Source: Archangiaceae bacterium
GTDB lineage: Bacteria > Myxococcota > Myxococcia > Myxococcales > Myxococcaceae
Direction: 5' to 3'
NCBI GenBank assembly: GCA_023248915.1
Contig: JAHFDQ010000006.1
Coordinates: 1,803 to 32,895 of the forward strand
Length of the DNA stretch: 31,093 nucleotides
Made by a program: the position numbers and the translations under genes
The notes under the pieces: model-generated
Told to the model about the DNA's origin: nothing
Seen by the model: only the letters and a program-made list of their open reading frames with translations
Databases searched by the model: none
In this document: positions 23,902 through 31,093 of the stretch, in pieces
Position numbering within the stretch: position 1 is the first letter of the stretch
How the letters are laid out: the number at the start of each line of letters is the position of its first letter

Positions 23902-24507
23902 TCAGCGCCGCGCTGAATCCACCAGCTCTCGAAGCCGCGCGTGCCCGTCCCTGAAGACGGGCCAGCCGTCGCCGACCAGCACGGCGTCGATTCGGGTGTA
24001 GCGAAGCAGGCCCACCACCGACTCGAGCGCCCGGCGGGCGTCTTTCAGCTTGGCGTCGGGGAGCAGGTTGAGGCTGCCTCCCCGCTGGCCCCGGATGAGG
24101 TCCCCCGTCACGAGCGTCGTCTCTTCGAGCAGGAGCGCCAATTCCCCCGGCGTCTTCGAGCCCTGCATCTCGAACGCGACCAGGCCGGGAACGAGCGCGT
24201 CGCCCTCGGCCAGCCACCGGTCGCACCGGATGGGGAAGCCCGCCTGTTCCGCGGCGGGTCCGGCGACCTCGGCTTCCAGCGAGGCGGCGAGCTCGGCCGC
24301 GGCGCGCACGTGCTCCGAGTTGGTGAGGACAATCCACGACGCCCCGCCCAATTCCTCGAGGTGGCGCCGGTCGTGCGGGGACGGAGAGAGCGGGTCGAAG
24401 AGGATGTTCCCGCCGGGGCGCCGCCACAGCACGCTGTTGAAGTCGAGGTTGCGGGCCTCGTCGAAGCTGGACCAGCCGAACAGGTCTGGGCGGTGGAGCG
24501 ACTTCAT
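23902..24507 (-). CDS. Metallo-beta-lactamase-fold protein with degenerate metal site
   Basis: A 201-residue cytosolic protein read leftward from ATG 24507; upstream Met codons at 24549 and 24567 add only a short poorly conserved leader. The fold pattern is visible: FNSVLWRRPGGNILFDPL at the start, WIVLTNSEHVRAAAELA at the site of the HxHxDH loop, GSKTPGELALLLE at the next His site, TGDLI (D136), and VLVGDGWPVF. Only H66 and D136 of the usual ligands remain; the first two His are Leu/Asn and the third-site His is Lys. A lineage of such proteins with an LTN-x-x-H motif seems to exist, so this may be a non-canonical or non-hydrolytic member. The fold is inferred with good confidence, activity is not. 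Confidence 0.78.
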   Translation of the reverse strand: MKSLHRPDLFGWSSFDEARNLDFNSVLWRRPGGNILFDPLSPSPHDRRHLEELGGASWIVLTNSEHVRAAAELAASLEAEVAGPAAEQAGFPIRCDRWLAEGDALVPGLVAFEMQGSKTPGELALLLEETTLVTGDLIRGQRGGSLNLLPDAKLKDARRALESVVGLLRYTRIDAVLVGDGWPVFRDGHARLRELVDSARR

Positions 24508-24600
24508 GTGGGAATCGGTAAGCGGCTGCCGCGCCGCGCGCAAGTGCATCGGCGTGGAAGTACCCACCTACTGCACGCGACCCGAGCGGAGTCGTCCACT

Positions 24601-24616
24601 GTCGCGGTTCCGCGAC
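24601..24616. promoter_or_regulatory. 16-bp palindrome GTCGCGG-TT-CCGCGAC
   Basis: A perfect 7-base inverted repeat with a two-base centre, about 94 bases upstream of the start at 24507 (minus strand). The size and symmetry suit a dimeric repressor site; a hairpin with a 6-base stem is the alternative. No protein can be assigned to it. Confidence 0.35.
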
Positions 24617-24658
24617 CCTTCAGGACAGCACGACTCAACCCGTCGAGCGGATGCTTCA

Positions 24659-24701
24659 GGAAAGCGCCTGGCTCCATTCGCGCGCGCTTTCCAGCCAGGC
24701 G
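24659..24701 (-). terminator. Possible terminator or alternative-fold element after the giant repeat gene
   Basis: Read on the minus strand, 13 bases after the stop, CGCCTGGCT (24701-24693) pairs with AGCCAGGCG (24673-24665), and GGAAAGCGC (24692-24684) pairs with GCGCTTTCC (24667-24659). The two 9-base stems interlock in the order a-b-a'-b' and share three bases, so they are mutually exclusive unless one is partly open. There is no T-run, so it is not a classical intrinsic terminator. Confidence 0.4.
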
Positions 24702-24713
24702 AGCAGTCCGCGG

Positions 24714-27700
24714 TCAACCCGGAAGGCGACAGTCACTGGAACCACAGCGCCGGCGCTGCGCCAGCGCAACGAGGCCCAAGAGGCCCCAGACGCCGAAGCC
24801 GGCTCCACCGGACGACTGGCAGTCGCAACCGAGCGAGTAACTCTTCTCCGGAGTCAGCACGACGTTGAAGCCGTTGCTGGCGACGTCCGCCATGCCCGCC
24901 GAGGAAGCCCGTAGCGTGTAGCCGGTGCCCTCCCGGTTGAGGGACAAGTCCGCGAAGGTGGCCACGCCGTCCACCGTGGCAGCCATGCTGGTGCCGGACA
25001 GGATTGCCAACCCTGGGTTGTCCTGGAGCGCGAGGACGATGGTGGCCGAAGCCCCAGGCACCGCGTTGCCCAAAGCGTCCTCAGCCGCCACCTTCACCGC
25101 GGGCGTCAGCGCCGTGGCCAACTCTCCATTCGCCGGCTGGACGACGAAGGCCAGCTTCGACACCGCCCCCGCCGTGATGTCGAAGGCGGCGCTGGTAGCC
25201 GTCCCCAGCCCAATGGCCGAAGCCGACAAGGTATAGCCCACCCCCGCCTTGTCGAGGGACAAGTCGGCAAACGAAGCCACCCCGTTGACGGCCGACACCG
25301 CCCCGCTACCTCCCAGCAGGGCGCCGCCCGGATTGGCCAGAATGACGACGGCAATACTCGCCGTGGACGAAGCCAGCGTGTTGCCGGCCGAGTCCTGCAC
25401 CGCCACCGTCACGGCAGGAGTCAGCGTGCCGCCCGCGACGGCGGTGACGGGGTTGACGACGAAGGCCAACTGCGCCGCCGTACCCGCGACAATGTCAAAC
25501 GCCGCGCTGGCAGCCCCGGTAAGCCCCGCGGAAGACGCCGTGAGGGTGTACCCGACTCCCGGCCGGTTGACGGACAACCCGCTGAAGGCCCCGACTCCTC
25601 CTACCGCCCCGGCCGTGGAGACACCACCCAGCACGCCTCCGCCAGGGTTGTTGCCCAGCGCCAGCGCAATGCTGGCCGTCGAAGACGGGACAGGGTTGCC
25701 CTGCGCGTCCAACACCTGCACCGAAGTGGCCAGCGCCGCCCCTGCGGTGGCACTCAACGGCTGCACCACGAAGGTCAGCCTCGCCGCCACCCCCGCGGTG
25801 ACGTCAAACGTCGCGCTGGTTTCCGCCGGCAGCACCCCCGAAGTCGCCACCAGCGTGTAACCCACCCCCACCTTGTCCAGGGAGAGGCCGGTAAACGTCG
25901 CCACGCCGCCTACCGCATTCGCCACGCCCACCCCGCCCAACACGCTGCCGCCAGGGTTGTTGCCAAACGCCAAGGCAACGCTGGCCGTCGAAGACGTGTC
26001 GGTATTCCCAAACGCGTCCTGCACCGCCACCTGCACGTCGGGAGACACCAAGCCTCCCGCGGCAATACCCGACGGCTGGACGACGAAAGCCAATTTCGCC
26101 ACCGCCGCGACGCTGACGTCGAACGGCGCGCTGGTGGCGGCGACAAGCACACCCGAAGAGGCCACCAGGGTGTAGCCGACGCCCACCTTGTCCACTGACA
26201 AGTCCGAGAAGGAAGCGACTCCTCCCGCCGCGGCCACCGGGCTGGTGCCGGAAAGCGCACCTCCTCCCGGGTTGATGCCCAGCGCCACCGAGATGCTGTC
26301 AGCGGACGACGGAAGCGCATTTCCCAGGGCGTCCAGCACCGCCACCTGCACCGAAGGAGACAGCGCCACGCCCGCCAGCGCACTCGACGGCTGCACCAGG
26401 AAGGCAAGTTGTGCCGCCGCCCCCGCCGTTATGTCGAAAGCCGCGCTGGTGGCTCCAGCCAGTCCGCCGGAAGAGGCCGTCAGGGTGTAGCCGACTCCCA
26501 CCTTGTCCACCGACAAGTCCAAGAAGCCAGCGACACCTCCCGCCGCATTCCGAGGGTTGGTGCCGGAAAGCACTCCAGCGCCGGGGTTGTTACCGAGGGC
26601 CACCGCAATGCCGGCAGTCGAGCTACCCACCAGGTTGCCAAAGGCGTCCTCCACCACCACAGAGGGAGTAATGACAGCCCCCGCAGCGGCACTCGCCGGC
26701 TGAACCAGGAAGGCCAATTGCACGGGCGCTCCCGCCGAAATGTCGAAGGCAGCGCTGGTCACCCCTGCAAGCCCAGCCGACGAAGCCACCAGCGTGTAGG
26801 CGACGCCCACCTTGTTCAGGGACAGGTTGCCAAACGCCGCCACGCCACCCGACGCAGCCAGAGAGGCAGTCCCCGACAGCACCCCGCCGCCGGGGTTGGC
26901 GCCGAGCGCCAAGCCAATGCTGGCGGCGGAAGCGGTGACGGTATTTCCGAAGGCGTCCTGCACCTCAACCGAGGGCGTAATGGCCGCGCCTGCCGAGGTG
27001 CTCGTCGGCTGCACCGTGAAGGCCAGCTTCGCCGGCGCCGCCACGGAAATGTCGAAGGCGCCACTGGTAGCTCCAGTTAGTCCGGCCGAGGAGGCCAGCA
27101 GGGTGTAGCCGGCGCCCGCCCTGTCGACGGACAGCCCGCTGAAAGTGGCAGCGCCGCCGACTGCGTTGAAGGCGCTTGTCCCCGACAGAGCCCCGCCCCC
27201 AGGGTTGTTTCCGAAGGCCAGGGCAACACTCACCGCGGAGGACGCCAGGGCGTTTCCAAAGGCGTCCTGCACCGTCACCACCACCGCGGGAGAAATACCC
27301 ACTCCCGCCGCCGAGGAAGTCGGCTGCACCGTGAAGGCCAGCTTCGTCGCCACCCCTGTCGCGATGTCGAAGGCGACACTGGTGGCCCCGGTAAGCCCCG
27401 CAGAGGAAACCACCAGCGTGTACCCCGTCCCCACCTTGTCGACGGACAGGCCGGGGAAGGTAGCGACTCCGGCGACGGCATTCAGCGTCGCCGTCCCGGA
27501 CAAGACGCCTCCGCCCGGGTTGGCGCCAATGGCCAGGGCCACACTCGCCGTCGACGAGGCGTCGGTGTTGCCCAAGGCGTCCTGCACCGCCACCGCCACG
27601 GACGGCGAGAGCGGCGCCCCCGCCGAAGCCCCCGCCGGCTGCACCGTGAAGGCCAGCTTCGCCGGAGCCCCTACCGTCACGTTGAAGGCGACGCTGGTAG

Positions 27701-30700
27701 CCCCCGTCAGCGCGCCGGATGAAGCGGTGAGGGTGTAACCAACGCCCGACTTGTCGATGGAGAGGTTGCCGAAGGTGGCGACGCCGGCGACGGCAGCCTT
27801 CGGGTTGGTGCCGGAGAGGGTGCCTCCGCCGGGGTTGGTGCCAATGGCCAGGGTAATGCTGGCCGCGGAAGAGGTAACCGTGTTGCCCAGCGCGTCCCGC
27901 ACCGTCACCTGCACGGCCGGGGCAATGGAGGCCCCCGCCATGGTGTTGGGCGGCTGCGCCGTAAACACCAACTGTGCCGCCATTCCCGCCGTCACATTGA
28001 ACGCCGCGCTGGACGCGCCGGTGAGTCCAGTCCCCGACGCCACCAGGGTGTAGCCCACTCCCGTCTTGTCGATGGAGAGGTTGGCGAAAGCCGCCACCCC
28101 CGAGGTTGCCGCCACCGGGTTGGTGCCGGAGAGAGTGCCTCCACTCGGGTTGGTGCCGATGGCAATGGTGACGCTGGCGGCGGAGGACGGCACCGTGTTG
28201 CCCAGCGAGTCTTGCACCACCACCGTCGGAGTAATGGCCGCGGCAGCCGTCGTACTCGCCGGCTGCACCGTGAAGGCCAGCTTCGTCGCCGCCCCGGCCG
28301 TCACGTCGAAAGCGACGCTGGTGGCCCCCGTCAGCACCCCCGACGAAGCCGTGAGGGTGTAACCCACGCCCGTCTTGTTAATAGACAGGTTGGCGAAGGA
28401 AGCGACGCCGGAGACAGCACTCTTCGGGTTGGTGCCGGAGAGGGTGCCTCCACCCGGGTTGGTGCCAATGGCAATGGTGATGCTGGCGGCGGAAGCCGTC
28501 ACCGTGTTGCCCAGGGCGTCCTGTACCGTCACCGTCGGAGTAATGGCCGCGCCGGCCGTGGTGGTGCCTGGCTGGACGGCGAAGGCCAGCTTCGCCGCCG
28601 CGCCCGGCACAATGTTGAAGGCCACGCTGGTGGCGCTGGTGAGGCCGGCCGCGGTAGCGGTGAGGGTGTAGCCGACGCCCGTCTTGTCGATGGAGAGGTT
28701 CGCGAAGGCCGCCACGCCCGCCACGGCACTCTTCGGGTTGGTGCCGGAGAGAGTGCCTCCGCCGGGGTTGGTGCCAATGGCCATGAGAATGCTGGCCGTC
28801 GAGGAGGTAATGACGTTGCCCAGGGCGTCCTCAACCGCCACGGAGGGCGTAATAGAGACGCCCGCCGCCGCACTCGCCGGCTGGACGGTGAAGGCCAGCT
28901 TCGTCCCGGCCCCGGTAATAATGTCGAAGCCAATGCTTGTGGCGCCGGTGAGGCCGCCGGAGGCCGCCGTCAGGGTGTAGGCAGTCCCCGACTTGTCGAT
29001 GGAGAGGTTGGCGAAGCTGGCGACGCCGGCCACTGCACTCACCGTCGCCGTCCCGGAAAGAGTGCCCAGCCCCGGGTTGTTGCCAATAGCCACGGTGACG
29101 TTTGCAGACGACGAGGTGACGGTGTTACCCAGGGCGTCCTGTACCGCCACCAGCACTGCGGGAGACATGGAGGCGCCAGCCGTGGTGTTGGTGGGCGGCG
29201 CCGTAAAGGCCACCTTCGTCGCCGCCCCCGGCACTATGTCGAAGCTGATGCTGGTAGTGTCGGTGAGGACGCCCGAAGACGCCGTCAGGGTGTAGCCGAC
29301 TCCCGCCTTGTCTATTGCGAGGTTGCTGAAGGTGGCCAGGCCCGAAACGGCGCTCTTCGGGTTGGTGCCCGAGAGAGTGCCCGCCCCCGGGTTGGTGCCA
29401 ATGGCGAGGGTAATGCTGGCCGACGAAGACGTCACCGTGTTGCCGAAGGCGTCCTGCACCGCCACCACCACTGCCGGGCTAATGCTGGCGCCGGCCACGG
29501 TGGTGGCTGGCTCTACGGTGAAGCCCAACTTGGCCGCGGCGCCTCCCGTAATGATGAAGGTGGTGCTGGTGGCGGGGGTGAGGCCTCCCGCCGAGGCAAT
29601 GAGGGTGTAGCCGACTCCCACCTTGTCCACCGACAGCGTGGCGAAGGTGGCGACTCCGTTGACGGCGCTCACCGTCACCGTGCCGCCGAGGGTGCCGCTG
29701 CCCGGGTTGGTGCCAATGGCGAGGGTAATGCTGGCGGAAGAGCCGGCGACTACGTTGCCGAAGGTGTCCTGCACTTCCGCTACCACCGCCGGGGCAAGGG
29801 TGGCACCCGCACCAGCGCTGGTGGGCTGAACGGTGAAGGCCACCTTGGAGGCCGCCAGCACCGTAATGTCGAAGGTGGCGGAGGTAGCCCCGGTGAGGCC
29901 CGAAGCAGCGGCCGTGAGGGTGTACCCGGTGCCCGTCTTGTCGATGGACAAGTCGGCGTAGGAAGCCACTCCGGCGACGGCGCTCTTCGGGTTGGTGCCG
30001 GACAGCACTCCGGCGCCCGGGTTGGCGCCAATAGCAATGGTTATTGAGGGCGTGGCGGTGGGCACCGTGTTGCCATAGGCGTCCTGTACCGTCACCGTCG
30101 GGGTAATGGCCCCTCCCGCCGTGGTGCCCAGGGGCTGCACCGTGAAGGCCAACTTTGTGGCAACTCCGGGGTTGATGTTGAAGGGATTGGAGGTGGCCGA
30201 CGTGAGGCCGGCAGCCGTCGCCGTCAGGGTGTAGCCGACTCCCACCTTGTCGATGGAGAGGTTGGCGAAGGCTGCTATGCCCGAGACGGCGCTCTTCGGG
30301 TTGGTGCCGGAGAGAGTGCCGCTGCCCGGATTGGTGCCGATGGCGATGGTGATGCTGGCAACCGAAGACGTCACCGTGTTGCCGAGGGCGTCCTGTACCG
30401 TCACGGTAGGCGTCACTGCCGCGCTGGCGGTGGTGGTAGCCGGCTGGGTGGTGAAGGCCAGCTTGTTGCCCGTCCCCGGCACAATGTCGAAGGTGCCGCT
30501 GGTGGCGCTGGTGAGGCCTCCGGAGGAGACGACGAGGGTGTAGCCGACTCCCGTCTTGTCTATTGAGAGGTTGCTGAAGGTGGCGACTCCCGCCACGGCG
30601 CTAACGGGAGACGTCCCGGAGAGGGTGCCGGTGCCCGGGTTGGTGCCAATGGCCACGGCAATGCTGGCGGTGGACGACGTCACCGTGTTTCCTAGCGCGT

Positions 30701-31093
30701 CCTCAACCGTCACCACGACGGCCGGGGCGACCGAGGCGCCGGCGACAGTGGTGGAGGGGGCGGTGGTGAAGGCCAGTTTGTTGGCGGCGCCGACACCGAT
30801 GTTGAAGCTCCCGCTGGTAGCGGATGCGAGGCCGGGAGACGAGGCCGTCAGGGTGTAGCCGACTCCCGTCTTGTCTATTGAGAGGTTGGAGAACGTGGCG
30901 ACGCCCGCGCTGGCGTCGAAGGGGTTGGTGCCAGACAGAGCGCCGGTGCCCGGGTTGGTGGCAATGGCCAGGGTAATGGTGGCCGTCGAGGACGGAATGG
31001 TGTTGCCCAGGGCGTCCTCAACCGTCACTTCGACGGCCGGAGCTATTGAGGCGCCCGCCGTCGCATTGGAGGGGTTGCCGGTGAAGGCGAGCT
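24714..31093 (-). CDS. Giant surface protein of tandem Ig-like repeats with MYXO-CTERM-like tail (N-terminus beyond window)
   Basis: The minus-strand frame is open from the right edge to TGA 24714-24716, giving at least 2,126 codons; the GTG near 31028 is inside a repeat and is not the real start. Twenty repeats of 98-106 residues are visible. Each runs from KLAFTVQP through VQDALGNTVTSS, IAIGTNPGGGTLSGTNP and VATFANLSIDKTGVGYTL to GLTGATSAAFDI, a beta-sandwich pattern of bacterial Ig-like adhesin or stalk repeats. The C-terminus SYSLGCDCQSSGG, hydrophobic GVWGLLGLVALA, QRRR resembles MYXO-CTERM, with 10 extra residues including another Cys. The likely role is a long cell-surface fibre for adhesion or contact (inference). 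The start, signal peptide and any N-terminal binding domain are not visible. Confidence 0.88.
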   Translation of the reverse strand, partial: LAFTGNPSNATAGASIAPAVEVTVEDALGNTIPSSTATITLAIATNPGTGALSGTNPFDASAGVATFSNLSIDKTGVGYTLTASSPGLASATSGSFNIGVGAANKLAFTTAPSTTVAGASVAPAVVVTVEDALGNTVTSSTASIAVAIGTNPGTGTLSGTSPVSAVAGVATFSNLSIDKTGVGYTLVVSSGGLTSATSGTFDIVPGTGNKLAFTTQPATTTASAAVTPTVTVQDALGNTVTSSVASITIAIGTNPGSGTLSGTNPKSAVSGIAAFANLSIDKVGVGYTLTATAAGLTSATSNPFNINPGVATKLAFTVQPLGTTAGGAITPTVTVQDAYGNTVPTATPSITIAIGANPGAGVLSGTNPKSAVAGVASYADLSIDKTGTGYTLTAAASGLTGATSATFDITVLAASKVAFTVQPTSAGAGATLAPAVVAEVQDTFGNVVAGSSASITLAIGTNPGSGTLGGTVTVSAVNGVATFATLSVDKVGVGYTLIASAGGLTPATSTTFIITGGAAAKLGFTVEPATTVAGASISPAVVVAVQDAFGNTVTSSSASITLAIGTNPGAGTLSGTNPKSAVSGLATFSNLAIDKAGVGYTLTASSGVLTDTTSISFDIVPGAATKVAFTAPPTNTTAGASMSPAVLVAVQDALGNTVTSSSANVTVAIGNNPGLGTLSGTATVSAVAGVASFANLSIDKSGTAYTLTAASGGLTGATSIGFDIITGAGTKLAFTVQPASAAAGVSITPSVAVEDALGNVITSSTASILMAIGTNPGGGTLSGTNPKSAVAGVAAFANLSIDKTGVGYTLTATAAGLTSATSVAFNIVPGAAAKLAFAVQPGTTTAGAAITPTVTVQDALGNTVTASAASITIAIGTNPGGGTLSGTNPKSAVSGVASFANLSINKTGVGYTLTASSGVLTGATSVAFDVTAGAATKLAFTVQPASTTAAAAITPTVVVQDSLGNTVPSSAASVTIAIGTNPSGGTLSGTNPVAATSGVAAFANLSIDKTGVGYTLVASGTGLTGASSAAFNVTAGMAAQLVFTAQPPNTMAGASIAPAVQVTVRDALGNTVTSSAASITLAIGTNPGGGTLSGTNPKAAVAGVATFGNLSIDKSGVGYTLTASSGALTGATSVAFNVTVGAPAKLAFTVQPAGASAGAPLSPSVAVAVQDALGNTDASSTASVALAIGANPGGGVLSGTATLNAVAGVATFPGLSVDKVGTGYTLVVSSAGLTGATSVAFDIATGVATKLAFTVQPTSSAAGVGISPAVVVTVQDAFGNALASSAVSVALAFGNNPGGGALSGTSAFNAVGGAATFSGLSVDRAGAGYTLLASSAGLTGATSGAFDISVAAPAKLAFTVQPTSTSAGAAITPSVEVQDAFGNTVTASAASIGLALGANPGGGVLSGTASLAASGGVAAFGNLSLNKVGVAYTLVASSAGLAGVTSAAFDISAGAPVQLAFLVQPASAAAGAVITPSVVVEDAFGNLVGSSTAGIAVALGNNPGAGVLSGTNPRNAAGGVAGFLDLSVDKVGVGYTLTASSGGLAGATSAAFDITAGAAAQLAFLVQPSSALAGVALSPSVQVAVLDALGNALPSSADSISVALGINPGGGALSGTSPVAAAGGVASFSDLSVDKVGVGYTLVASSGVLVAATSAPFDVSVAAVAKLAFVVQPSGIAAGGLVSPDVQVAVQDAFGNTDTSSTASVALAFGNNPGGSVLGGVGVANAVGGVATFTGLSLDKVGVGYTLVATSGVLPAETSATFDVTAGVAARLTFVVQPLSATAGAALATSVQVLDAQGNPVPSSTASIALALGNNPGGGVLGGVSTAGAVGGVGAFSGLSVNRPGVGYTLTASSAGLTGAASAAFDIVAGTAAQLAFVVNPVTAVAGGTLTPAVTVAVQDSAGNTLASSTASIAVVILANPGGALLGGSGAVSAVNGVASFADLSLDKAGVGYTLSASAIGLGTATSAAFDITAGAVSKLAFVVQPANGELATALTPAVKVAAEDALGNAVPGASATIVLALQDNPGLAILSGTSMAATVDGVATFADLSLNREGTGYTLRASSAGMADVASNGFNVVLTPEKSYSLGCDCQSSGGAGFGVWGLLGLVALAQRRRCGSSDCRLPG
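24850..31093 (-). repeat. 20 tandem Ig-like coding repeats, about 297-318 bp period
   Basis: Copies were counted by the YTL motif of each unit. Two length classes alternate irregularly: a longer form with an added Val-x-Val before the conserved QDA-x-GN (PAVVVTVQDA) and a shorter form (PTVTVQDA). Similarity is high at DNA level too, for instance the recurring GGGTTGGTGCC(A/G)AT on the plus strand. Copies nearest the C-terminus diverge most. Confidence 0.88.

Larger units (their letters stand above)
24508..24713. other. 206-base non-coding stretch holding a palindrome and two overlapping inverted repeats
   Basis: This lies between the stop of the giant repeat gene and the start of the metallo-beta-lactamase-fold gene, both on the minus strand. 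It contains the palindrome at 24601-24616 and the paired inverted repeats at 24659-24701, listed separately. No small gene was recognised. Confidence 0.6.

Noticed and set aside
24925..30858. Series of plus-strand open frames of about 98-100 codons spaced one per repeat across the giant gene
   Set aside because: They repeat at the period of the minus-strand Ig-like units, lack independent ribosome-binding sites, and follow from GC-rich codon bias in a tandem repeat.
1..31093. CRISPR array, prophage, insertion sequence or biosynthetic cluster
   Set aside because: All repeats found are in-frame coding repeats; no cas, integrase, transposase or synthase motifs were seen on either strand.

Overview
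The window is very GC-rich DNA that looks myxobacterial (Myxococcota). The grounds are three proteins ending in a MYXO-CTERM-like tail (Gly-Cys-x-Cys, hydrophobic stretch, Arg cluster), long Asp-Ala-Gly/Asp-Gly-Gly linkers in secreted proteins, a PEGA-like protein end at the left edge, and a Ser/Thr kinase of the type common in that phylum. No tRNA, rRNA, CRISPR array, transposase or phage gene was seen.

Layout, left to right. Positions 1-125 hold the end of a gene with a PEGA-like tail. A cell-surface block follows: a 13-repeat VCBS/FG-GAP lipoprotein (255-3008), a small Cys-rich cupredoxin (3164-3634), and a lipoprotein made of 13 tandem C-C-CC-C-C modules, the cysteine order of inhibitor-cystine-knot peptides (3720-5276). 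Next come a broken GHKL ATPase gene (5361-6129), a secreted MYXO-CTERM-like protein (6194-7363) and a cytosolic Ser/Thr kinase with two zinc ribbons (7497-8906). On the minus strand lie a TolB-like/TPR protein (8910-10487) and a 12-helix RND/MMPL transporter (10555-13062). Divergent from the transporter is a tightly packed plus-strand operon: phosphatidylserine decarboxylase, PfkB-type kinase, SDR dehydrogenase and guanylate-kinase/PhnN-like P-loop kinase (13143-16556). A 14-repeat kelch/galactose-oxidase-like lipoprotein with a MYXO-CTERM tail (16561-19602) starts four bases later and may belong to the same transcript. Then come a helical orphan (19670-20110), a TonB-dependent receptor carrying its own TonB C-terminal domain (20209-22821), and a lipoprotein whose start overlaps the receptor's stop (22821-23876). 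The minus strand closes the window with a degenerate metallo-beta-lactamase-fold protein (23902-24507) and the C-terminal 2,126 or so codons of a giant protein of 20 Ig-like repeats that runs off the right edge (24714-31093).

About two thirds of the coding capacity is for exported, repeat-built envelope proteins: VCBS, cystine-knot-like, kelch and Ig-like. The most unusual items are the tandem cystine-knot-pattern lipoprotein, the kinase/zinc-ribbon fusion, the compact lipid/sugar-kinase operon leading into a surface kelch protein, and the decayed GHKL gene. Functional links between these blocks are inferred from position only.
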